DNA of 16,481 nucleotides from NCBI GenBank assembly GCA_947497195.1, contig CANMGM010000019.1, positions 1-16,481 on the forward strand, written 5' to 3'. The stretch comes from Bacteroidota bacterium (lineage in GTDB: Bacteria; Bacteroidota; Bacteroidia; M30B66). The notes beneath the pieces are model-generated. The model saw only the letters and a program-made list of their open reading frames with translations, did no database searches and was not told the origin of the DNA. A program made the position numbers and the translations under genes. Within the stretch, counting starts at the first letter, position 1. Each line of letters starts with the position of its first letter. This document shows positions 7,430 to 13,419 of the stretch, one piece after another.

Positions 7430-8217
7430 CGCCGTTTCACTTTAAAAGGATCGCGTTCCTTTTTATTTGCGCCCGGCTCGTACGATTTGATGGCGGCAAT
7501 ATTTCGTATGGCCACACTTGCCATGGTGCAGCCAAAAATGGCCGGCATATACGACATTGTGCCAATTAAGCTTTTTTTAGGATTTCCTTCAGGGGCTTCG
7601 ATGATGCGTTTCGGGTCGGCCAACTCCTCGCTGTAAACAACATCAACACCTTTTCGAATTCCCATGCGGATGAGGCGTTTGCGCACATATTTCGCCAGGT
7701 TGCAATGTTTAGTTTCGGATATGTCTACGATTTGCAATCCAACAGGATCTATTTTACCACCCGCTCCCATCGAACTTACGATGGGTAGTTCGAGCCGTTT
7801 ACTATGCCAGATGAGATTTACCTTGGGCGTAAGCGTATCGATGCAGTCGAGCACATAATCGTAGCGATAGCGTTCGAGCACTTCGGGGATGAAACCATCC
7901 TTGAGGTAACGGTCGATAACATGAATTTTTACTTCGGGATTGATATCGAGCAGGCGCTCAACCATCACCTCGGTTTTCAGCCGATCTTCGGTACTTTTCA
8001 AGGCCGGAATCTGTCGGTTGCGATTACTCGCTTCGACTGTATCGGCATCGGCAATCGAGATTTCGGAAATGCCGGCGCGCACAAGCATTTCGGCCGCAAT
8101 GCCTCCAACACCGCCCAGCCCCGCAACCAGCACATGGGCATCCATTAATTTTTCTATCGGACCATCGCCCAGTAACAAACGTGTTCTGCCCATCCAGGCA
8201 GGAATTTCATTGGCCAT
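7426..8217 (-). CDS. tcdA: tRNA threonylcarbamoyladenosine dehydratase (TcdA/CsdL, ThiF-MoeB-HesA family)
   Basis: TcdA uses ATP to dehydrate t6A at position 37 of ANN-decoding tRNAs into cyclic ct6A. The 263-residue protein shows the E1-like ATP-binding fold: VLVAGLGGVGG (29-39), the acidic end of strand 2 (ADAD, 56-59), SNRNRQI (64-70), DCIDT (123-127) and the family-typical SSMGAGGKIDP (148-158), followed by the TcdA-like C-terminal part with VVYSEE. It lacks the zinc-binding cysteine pairs and rhodanese domain of MoeB/ThiF, and its length fits TcdA (about 260-270). The ATG start at 8217 lies 11 bases inside the end of the TatD-like gene, so it is the last gene of the leftward operon starting at 11209. 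It ends against the second tatA gene with a 4-base tail-to-tail overlap. Confidence 0.93.
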   Translation of the reverse strand: MANEIPAWMGRTRLLLGDGPIEKLMDAHVLVAGLGGVGGIAAEMLVRAGISEISIADADTVEASNRNRQIPALKSTEDRLKTEVMVERLLDINPEVKIHVIDRYLKDGFIPEVLERYRYDYVLDCIDTLTPKVNLIWHSKRLELPIVSSMGAGGKIDPVGLQIVDISETKHCNLAKYVRKRLIRMGIRKGVDVVYSEELADPKRIIEAPEGNPKKSLIGTMSYMPAIFGCTMASVAIRNIAAIKSYEPGANKKERDPFKVKRR

Positions 8218-8881
8218 ACGTAAACTCGAAATCGCGCTCGAAATTAATCCAAATTGCCTTTCGCAGCGAATCGACCGGTGATTTTCGAATTGTGGCTGCT
8301 GCCCGATAAATTGTTTGGATGCGCTCCTGTGAAGCGTCGGTTTCGAGATACAATTTGTCCAAAGGCATTTTGGCTACGATCGATTGAAGTTTGTCGTTGT
8401 GAATCAATGCGGCACCGAACGACAAACGTGCACCTTTTGAGATAAGCATATGTGCTTCGTTCTCATTTCCTCTGAAACCATGCACAATCCAAGGAACTTT
8501 TATGGAACCTGAAATTTTAAGAATATCTGAATAGCTCCGGACCAGATGCAGAATCATTGGCTTTTTTAAGCGGTTTGCTAACTCAATTTGGATTTTAAAA
8601 GCCTGTAATTGAAATTCAATATTCGGACCTTTCGAGCGGTCTATACCACACTCGCCAATAGCAAGACAGTTTTTGTTTTGAACAATGGTTCCCAGATGGA
8701 CAAATTCCTGCTCATTGCTTTGTTTTGCAAACCAAGGATGTATTCCGAAACTAAGAAAATAGTTGCTAGGTAAATTCGAACTAGGATTGTGCGAAAACGC
8801 ATTACGGATTACGAACTCATCAGCGCCCGAAGGTTTTCGATGGGTGTGCACATTGAGAAAAGGCGGCAAGGGCTCTGGCAA
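8207..8881 (-). CDS. TatD-family metal-dependent hydrolase (short type)
   Basis: TatD-family proteins are amidohydrolase-fold, two-metal enzymes, several with DNase activity. The 224-residue protein has all the usual landmarks: the HxH pair (His12, His14 in NVHTHR), GIHPW (46-50), GECGID with metal-ligand Glu77, His112 with Arg115 (ILHLVRSYSD), His134 (VHGFRGN) and ETDA with Asp182. It is shorter than E. coli TatD (about 260) and has VHGFRG where classical TatD has HCFSG. No ATG precedes the HxH motif. The only starts are non-ATG, and the TTG at 8881 is chosen because it stands 5 bases after the glycosyltransferase stop. Despite its name, TatD is not part of the Tat translocon. It overlaps tcdA by 11 bases. 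Confidence 0.88.
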   Translation of the reverse strand: MPEPLPPFLNVHTHRKPSGADEFVIRNAFSHNPSSNLPSNYFLSFGIHPWFAKQSNEQEFVHLGTIVQNKNCLAIGECGIDRSKGPNIEFQLQAFKIQIELANRLKKPMILHLVRSYSDILKISGSIKVPWIVHGFRGNENEAHMLISKGARLSFGAALIHNDKLQSIVAKMPLDKLYLETDASQERIQTIYRAAATIRKSPVDSLRKAIWINFERDFEFTYGQ

Positions 8882-8886
8882 TCGAC

Positions 8887-10563
8887 TTAAGATTTTGGAA
8901 CCGGACGCATCATGAATACAAATCCGTTTTTCTCGTATAGCTTTTTCACGCCGGGAATGCGCATGAATTCCTCCTTTCGGTCAATTTTTATTACAAAATA
9001 AAAGGGCTTGTCGATCTTTCCACCAAGATACCATTGCCTCAATACATCTACATGATATTCGCCGTCTTTATTCAGCCTATTTGCCATCTCGAGCGCATTC
9101 AGTGGTTTTCGCTTTGCATAGAAATACACAGCATAACTCTTGAAGTAAAAGGTTTCGAGGTACACATCTTTATCCTTAAAAAACGAATAGAACTCAATTG
9201 CTGCACCTTGCGAATAAGCTGCGATTCGTTTTGGAAAGCGAATTAAAAACAAAGAAGTTGCAATAAGTATTGGGACGAAAATCCATGCAGCGGCTGCGTT
9301 TCGGTTCTGGTTGCGTAATAATCCCGCGGCTACAATTAATCCGCTTATCCAAATAATACCCGGAATAAAATCGAACCATGTCCAAGTTACATTAGCCTGC
9401 AGAGCTAACTGTGCAAATTTGTCGTGTAATAAAGGTTTTATCCATTCAGGATTTGCTGCAATAATTGGAAGGGCAAGCATTGCGATTCCCAAAATGCTTC
9501 CGGTTAAGACATACATGATTACCTGTGCTAGGGACCAGTTTTGACGACCACGAAGAAATTCTTCAATCGATAGTGCGGCCATTGCTGTAAGTGGCAAATA
9601 GCAAAGCGAGGAATAATGGACAATTTTAGTTGTTACGATGGAAAAGAGAATCAGCACAACCCAAAACAAAACCTTCATCCATAAAATGAAATCTGGATTG
9701 CTGAGTCGCGCTTGCGGATAGCGGAATAGTACCCGTGTAGCCAATGCCGATGCAGGAAAACACCCCAGTAGAATAACCACAAAATGATAAAAGAAAGGCT
9801 GGGCATGGCCAGCGTCGGGTGTCGAAAACAAACGAATCTGATACACGATAAATTCTTCCAGAAACCAGAATCCGTTTTTAAGTGTTTCGGGAACGAACCA
9901 GATGGCGCTAATGAGAAAGGCCGAAAGCGCAGCAACGCTCAATTGTTTTATACCGGTTAATGGTTTGAATCGATTGAAAATCCAGAAGAACACCAAGCAG
10001 AGTAGGGGAATTAGTATACCAACCGGACCTTTGGTGAGCACGGCCAAGCCCATGAAAATACCAGCGAGAATAGGACTTTTCAACGATTTTTCGTTTTTAT
10101 CCTTGCGGATAGTTTCCGCTATCGCTGAAATTGAACAAAAGATGAAGAAATTGAATACCGGATCGATAATGCCCGATTTGAAATACACATGTGGAAGGAA
10201 ACTTCCGGCCATGCCCAAAGCCCAAAGGAGTCCAAAGCGGTCGCTGCGTTGATTTCGACCCATTTCAAATACGGTGAGCAGGGTTAAAATTCCAAAGATG
10301 GCATTTGGAAGCCTTGCTGCGAATTCGCCTACACCGAAGACTTGCATACACAAAGCCTGCATCCAGATGAAGAGTGGCGGTTTTTCCCAAAAAGGCTGGA
10401 AGTTGATGGTTACCCGAGTGTAATCGCCGCTGATTAGCATCTCGCGCGCAGACTCGGCGAAATTGGCTTCATCCCAGTCGAAAAGTGGGGCGTAACCTAA
10501 GAAAGGAATGAAGAGAAGCGCGGAGCCCGCCAATAAAATGAGTCTGTAATGTGCAGTGCTCAA
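8887..10563 (-). CDS. ArnT-like glycosyltransferase family 39 membrane protein
   Basis: The enzyme should transfer a sugar from a polyprenyl-phosphate carrier to a periplasmic acceptor such as lipid A, a glycan or a protein. The protein has about 11-12 membrane segments. Its first periplasmic loop carries the GT-C signature: DWDEANFAESAREML (from about residue 29, including the expected catalytic Asp), then GDYTRVTINFQPFWEKPPLFIWMQ split by the conserved EKPP (60-63), then FAARLPNAI. A further Asp follows in FKSGIIDP. The C-terminal ~100 residues form a soluble domain. The frame is open to an ATG at 10638 inside the PAP2 gene, but those extra 25 residues look unlike a start. The TTG at 10563, 10 bases after the PAP2 stop and preceded by AAAGGAA, gives 558 residues and is preferred. 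Acceptor and donor cannot be told from sequence. Confidence 0.9.
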   Translation of the reverse strand: MSTAHYRLILLAGSALLFIPFLGYAPLFDWDEANFAESAREMLISGDYTRVTINFQPFWEKPPLFIWMQALCMQVFGVGEFAARLPNAIFGILTLLTVFEMGRNQRSDRFGLLWALGMAGSFLPHVYFKSGIIDPVFNFFIFCSISAIAETIRKDKNEKSLKSPILAGIFMGLAVLTKGPVGILIPLLCLVFFWIFNRFKPLTGIKQLSVAALSAFLISAIWFVPETLKNGFWFLEEFIVYQIRLFSTPDAGHAQPFFYHFVVILLGCFPASALATRVLFRYPQARLSNPDFILWMKVLFWVVLILFSIVTTKIVHYSSLCYLPLTAMAALSIEEFLRGRQNWSLAQVIMYVLTGSILGIAMLALPIIAANPEWIKPLLHDKFAQLALQANVTWTWFDFIPGIIWISGLIVAAGLLRNQNRNAAAAWIFVPILIATSLFLIRFPKRIAAYSQGAAIEFYSFFKDKDVYLETFYFKSYAVYFYAKRKPLNALEMANRLNKDGEYHVDVLRQWYLGGKIDKPFYFVIKIDRKEEFMRIPGVKKLYEKNGFVFMMRPVPKS

Positions 10564-10573
10564 TTCCTTTGTT

Positions 10574-11209
10574 TTAATGTTTATTGCGCAATTGCGGGAA
10601 TTTGTGTTCCACCTGGCCCGATAGCCACACTGCTGCAAATATAGAACAGGTTCCGATTAGTCCACCTGCAACAACATCGGCCGGGAAATGCTGAAACAAG
10701 GCAATGCGCGACCAGGCAGCAAGGATGGTTAGTGCGGCAAATCCGAGCGCATGCCACTTTCGCCGGCTGCAGTATGCCATCATCCCCCAAACTCCAAATG
10801 CTGTGGCTGTATGACCGGATGGAAAACTATGTGTGCGATGTGGTTCGTGTCCATCGGGAATCGCGAGCGGTAAATTCTTTTGCTTAAACCACTCAATAGG
10901 CCGCAAACGATGCGCATAAACGGTGTTTTTTAATCCTTGTGCAATGCCGGCTCCGATGAGCCAGGTAAGTAAAATTTTAAGTGCAAGTTCCTTGTTTTTC
11001 TGGATTGCAAGGACTGCAACGAGAGTAGCAGCGAAAATGCCATCTCCGAGGAAAGTGATTAATTTCCATGTTTCGAGCGGGAATTTGGCATGTTGTTGCA
11101 GCAGAAGAAATGACTCTAATTTGCCATTTCGTATTCGAAACGCAAGCAGCAGCACCAGAAATGAGCAACACAATAAGAGCCAAAGAAAAAATGGGGCGCG
11201 TTTCTGCAT
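10574..11209 (-). CDS. PAP2-family membrane phosphatase
   Basis: The 211-residue protein is a multi-pass member of the PAP2/haloperoxidase superfamily, with all three phosphatase motifs: Lys94 ... Arg103-Pro104 (KNTVYAHRLRP, with slightly non-standard spacing), PSGHT (130-134, containing the catalytic-site His) and SRIALFQHFPAD (167-178, with nucleophile His174 and Asp178). Such enzymes remove phosphate from undecaprenyl diphosphate, phosphatidate, phosphatidylglycerol phosphate or lipid A. Standing first in an operon with an ArnT-like transferase, it may recycle the polyprenyl carrier or prepare lipid A; this is inference. A TTG two codons upstream (11215) is also in frame, but the ATG at 11209 is preferred. 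A very good Bacteroidota promoter ends only 3 bases before the ATG, which predicts a leaderless or nearly leaderless mRNA. Confidence 0.9.
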   Translation of the reverse strand: MQKRAPFFLWLLLCCSFLVLLLAFRIRNGKLESFLLLQQHAKFPLETWKLITFLGDGIFAATLVAVLAIQKNKELALKILLTWLIGAGIAQGLKNTVYAHRLRPIEWFKQKNLPLAIPDGHEPHRTHSFPSGHTATAFGVWGMMAYCSRRKWHALGFAALTILAAWSRIALFQHFPADVVAGGLIGTCSIFAAVWLSGQVEHKFPQLRNKH

Positions 11210-11212
11210 GCT

Positions 11213-11244
11213 CAAATGTACAGCAAGTGAGAGACTGATGCAAA
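11213..11244 (-). promoter_or_regulatory. Promoter of the PAP2-GT39-TatD-tcdA operon
   Basis: Reading leftwards, TTTG (11244-11241), 20 bases, then TACATTTG (11220-11213) reproduce the Bacteroidota -33/-7 promoter exactly. The -7 element ends 3 bases before the PAP2 ATG, so transcription should begin at or very near the start codon. Confidence 0.65.
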
Positions 11245-11429
11245 GGTGAGGGTGGATTTTGAATCATGCTCAGACTTGAGAATTAGGTCGAGTTGTCTGC
11301 TTAGGGATGCCTTTACGCTTAATGGCTTGAAAATCATCAAGGGTTGATTTTATTCTAAAAATAGAAAATCAGTCTATTTATTACGTTGTTTTTTACCGTA
11401 TTGTTTACAACTTGTTCTTGACACGAATC

Positions 11430-11555
11430 GATAGATTTTGTAGGAATCCTATCCCCCCTACCCATAAGGCGAAGCTACACATTCGCCAACCAATAGTCGT
11501 ATTTAAACGTTTAAAAACGGATAGGTGGTAAGTGTCAAATAATCAGTGTCCTATC
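11430..11555 (+). repeat. Recurring GATAG(G)/CCTATC arms and a GGCGAA hairpin
   Basis: GATAG (11430-11434) can pair with CTATC (11449-11453). GATAGG (11520-11525) can pair with CCTATC at either 11448-11453 or 11550-11555. Between them, GGCGAA (11468-11473) and TTCGCC (11482-11487) form a perfect 6-base stem around an 8-base loop. Two GTGTC copies (11532-11536, 11546-11550) lie in the last loop. The arms are short, so chance is possible. Confidence 0.35.
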
Positions 11556-11703
11556 GGTTTTATTGCGTGTAAATCCTTATTGTTTTATGCTTCCGCATGG
11601 TTCTTAAACACTGCTAAAACCCTGTTATTTAATGTAGTAAAATTTTGAATCTTCGGCCGAGATTATTTACCAACACGGTTGTTCAAAAACTGGTTAGAAA
11701 ATT

Positions 11704-11845
11704 GGCCTTGTGTGTTAAGGACCTTTTTCGGAACTTTAAGCAGGGCGGGGGACACGTGTTTCCCGTAGGTTCAAATAGTGCTCGTTTCAAAGCATAATAG
11801 TGGTTGCCTCGAAGATATTTCCTGTTGTTAGATGTTTTCCTTCGG
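11704..11845 (+). ncRNA. Possible structured RNA: run of four hairpins
   Basis: Four hairpins follow each other. (1) GGCCTT (11704-11709) pairs with AAGGACC (11717-11723, one bulged A) and is followed by TTTTT. (2) CGGGGGACACGTGTTTCCCG (11746-11765) pairs completely, with two G-U pairs, around an ACGT loop, and is enclosed by GAAC (11731-11734) and GTTC (11769-11772). (3) GTGCT (11778-11782) pairs with AGCAT (11791-11795). (4) CGAAG (11810-11814) pairs with CTTCG (11840-11844). Only the second is strong alone. No known RNA family is recognised and no promoter is seen just upstream, so this is a weak candidate. Hairpin 1 could instead be an intrinsic terminator. Confidence 0.22.
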
Positions 11846-11922
11846 ATCTATATTCCAAATGCCGAAATTAAATCCAATAACACTCTGCAGCATTTTCACA
11901 ACGTACACGCGCCCAATTTATC

Positions 11923-11952
11923 TTGCATTTCCCGCACAAGTTTTTACATTTG
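11923..11952 (+). promoter_or_regulatory. Promoter of the pnt operon (TTG-N19-TACATTTG)
   Basis: TTG at 11923-11925, 19 bases, and TACATTTG at 11945-11952 match the Bacteroidota -33/-7 consensus perfectly. The predicted transcription start is near 11956-11960. This fixes the pntAA start downstream of 11952. TTTGCT (11949-11954) and AGCAAA (11959-11964) form a perfect 6-base inverted repeat around AAAA across the start region. Confidence 0.7.
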
Positions 11953-11970
11953 CTAAAAAGCAAAATTCTT

Positions 11971-13089
11971 GTGGTATTAGCAGTTCCAACCGAGCATAAA
12001 GCATACGAAAACCGCGTGGCTCTCACTCCCGAGGTGGTGAAAGAGCTTTGCGGAAAAGGATTTCAGGTTTCAGTCGAGGCAGGGGCCGGCGAAAAATCGT
12101 ACTTGGCCGATCGGCTATACACCGAAGCAGGTGCAAGTATCGTTCATGATGCAGCTCAACTGTATGCCTCCGCCGACGTTATCCTAAAGGTAAATGCGCC
12201 CGAACCTGCCGAGATTTCGTGCATGAAACGCGGCGCAGTGCTTATCTCATTTATGTATGCGTCAACCTCGCCCGATGTTGTTAAAGCCTGCTCCGATGCT
12301 GGTGTTTCGGCTTTTTCGGTTGATGCAATCCCACGCATTTCGCGCGCCCAGAAAATGGATGCGCTGAGCTCGCAAAGCAATCTGGCCGGATACAAAACGG
12401 TAATCCTTGCGGCCAATGCCCTAGGTAAAATTTTTCCGCTGCTTATGACTGCCGCCGGAACCGTGAAACCCGCTCGTGTGGTGATTATGGGAGCTGGTGT
12501 AGCCGGTCTGCAGGCCATCGCTACCGCTAAACGACTCGGTGCCATTGTGGAGGTGAGCGATATTCGCCCTGAAACCAAGGAGCAGGTTGAGTCACTCGGC
12601 GCGAAATTCATCGAAGTGAAAGGCGATGATTCCATCAAAACCGAGGGTGGCTATGTAAAAGATGTTTCCTCTGATTTTTTGAAGAAGCAGCAAGAACTCA
12701 TTGCAAAACATGTGAGCGCAGCCGATATCGTGATTACAACCGCCCTCATTCCCGGAAAAAAAGCGCCGATGCTCATTTCATCCGACATGGTAAAATCGAT
12801 GCGCGCCGGTTCTGTGATTGTAGATATGGCCGTTGAGCAAGGCGGTAACTGCGAACTCAGCGAACTGAACAAAACGGTGGTTAAAGAAGGCGTATCCATC
12901 ATCGGAGAATCGAATTTGCCCTCTTTGCTGCCGCTCAACGCGAGTCAGTTGTATGCGCGAAACATATCCACTTTCCTGCTTCACCTTGCCGACTCGAATG
13001 CCTTCCGCTGGGAGCTTGACGAGGAGATTACTCGCGGATCGCTCATTACGCATGAAGGTAAAATCGTTCACCCCTCTATAGCATCTTAA
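11971..13089 (+). CDS. pntAA: Proton-translocating NAD(P) transhydrogenase subunit alpha part 1 (NAD(H)-binding dI)
   Basis: Transhydrogenase couples hydride transfer between NADH and NADP+ to proton flow across the inner membrane. This 372-residue soluble subunit is domain I, which binds NAD(H). It shows the alanine-dehydrogenase/PNT N-terminus (VPTEHKAYENRVALTPEV), the signature RISRAQKMDALSSQSNLAGYK (about 112-132, in two parts), the Rossmann motif VVIMGAGVAGLQAIATAKRLG (from about 170) with VSDIRPETKEQVESLG after it, TTALIPGKKAP, and VDMAVEQGGNCELS. The frame is open back to a TTG at 11923, but that TTG is the -33 box of the promoter. The GTG at 11971 aligns with residue 1 of the Rhodospirillum rubrum subunit and lies just after the predicted transcription start. 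It is first in a three-gene operon with gaps of 12 and 9 bases. Confidence 0.94.
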   Translation: MVLAVPTEHKAYENRVALTPEVVKELCGKGFQVSVEAGAGEKSYLADRLYTEAGASIVHDAAQLYASADVILKVNAPEPAEISCMKRGAVLISFMYASTSPDVVKACSDAGVSAFSVDAIPRISRAQKMDALSSQSNLAGYKTVILAANALGKIFPLLMTAAGTVKPARVVIMGAGVAGLQAIATAKRLGAIVEVSDIRPETKEQVESLGAKFIEVKGDDSIKTEGGYVKDVSSDFLKKQQELIAKHVSAADIVITTALIPGKKAPMLISSDMVKSMRAGSVIVDMAVEQGGNCELSELNKTVVKEGVSIIGESNLPSLLPLNASQLYARNISTFLLHLADSNAFRWELDEEITRGSLITHEGKIVHPSIAS

Positions 13090-13101
13090 ATTATTTTGGA
13101 T

Positions 13102-13410
13102 ATGGAAGTTATTTCACAATTCCTTAGCGAAAACATCAACCTCATTTATTTCATCATCCTATCAATTTTCGTGGGTGTTGAGGTTATTGGAAACGTACCC
13201 ACGGTGATTCATACGCCGCTCATGTCGGGTGCCAATGCTATTCATGGTGTTGTAATTGTTGGTGCCATTTACGTGATGCTGCACCTGCAACCCGACGATT
13301 ATGCAGGCCTTGCAATCGGCTTTCTGGCTGTTTTACTCGGCACGCTCAATGTTGTCGGCGGTTTTGTGGTTACCGACCGCATGCTCGAAATGTTCCGTAA
13401 GAAAAAATAG
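13102..13410 (+). CDS. pntAB: NAD(P) transhydrogenase subunit alpha part 2 (membrane dII, N-terminal part)
   Basis: The 102-residue protein carries three membrane segments: IYFIILSIFVGVEVIG, a segment containing HGVVIVGAIYVMLH, and LAIGFLAVLLGTLNVVGGFVV. It contains the conserved VPTVIHTPLMSGANAIHG, typical of the membrane domain of the alpha subunit (the region fused to dI in E. coli PntA). Together with PntB it forms the proton channel. The separate small gene matches the split three-subunit type known from Rhodospirillum rubrum. The ATG at 13102 lies 12 bases after the pntAA stop; a TTG two codons earlier is also in frame but less likely. The stop is 9 bases before pntB, so translation is probably coupled. 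Confidence 0.95.
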   Translation: MEVISQFLSENINLIYFIILSIFVGVEVIGNVPTVIHTPLMSGANAIHGVVIVGAIYVMLHLQPDDYAGLAIGFLAVLLGTLNVVGGFVVTDRMLEMFRKKK

Positions 13411-13419
13411 GCCGTTCCC

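Larger units (their letters stand above)
11221..11944. other. 0.72-kb gene-free region between divergent promoters
   Basis: I see no plausible protein gene, tRNA or recognisable RNA family here on either strand. It is by far the longest gap in the window, the others being under 120 bases. It is rich in short inverted repeats: AAAATCA/TGATTTT (11330-11336, 11345-11351), TTCTA/TAGAA around four A (11353-11366), a perfect 14-base palindrome TTTAAACGTTTAAA (11502-11515), AATCT/AGATT (11648-11664) and others listed separately. It is bounded by the PAP2 and pntAA promoters, which face outwards. It may hold regulatory sites, an undetected small RNA, or decayed sequence. Confidence 0.5.

Noticed and set aside
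8207..8881. Idea that the TatD-like protein works with the adjacent tatA genes as a tatABCD-type operon
   Set aside because: The gene is on the opposite strand in another operon, and TatD is known not to be needed for Tat export. The closeness is probably coincidence.
10564..10638. Glycosyltransferase start at ATG 10638, overlapping PAP2 by 65 bases
   Set aside because: The extra residues are polar and Arg/Asn/Cys-rich, unlike a GT39 N-terminus, and merely mirror the end of the PAP2 gene in another frame. TTG 10563 fits better.
11418..11446. TTGACA followed 17 bases later by TAGGAA, resembling a sigma-70 promoter
   Set aside because: Bacteroidota do not use this consensus, the -10 fits poorly, and no gene follows. 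Good TAnnTTTG promoters are found elsewhere in the window.
11221..11944. tRNA, tmRNA, RNase P RNA, SRP RNA or a known riboswitch in the large gap
   Set aside because: I found no cloverleaf, no RNase P or tmRNA core motif and no recognisable aptamer when reading either strand. Only generic hairpins are visible.
12156..12638. Open frame of 160 codons on the minus strand opposite pntAA
   Set aside because: It lies wholly antisense to a highly conserved gene, has Ser/Thr/Ala/Arg-rich composition typical of a shadow frame, and matches no family.
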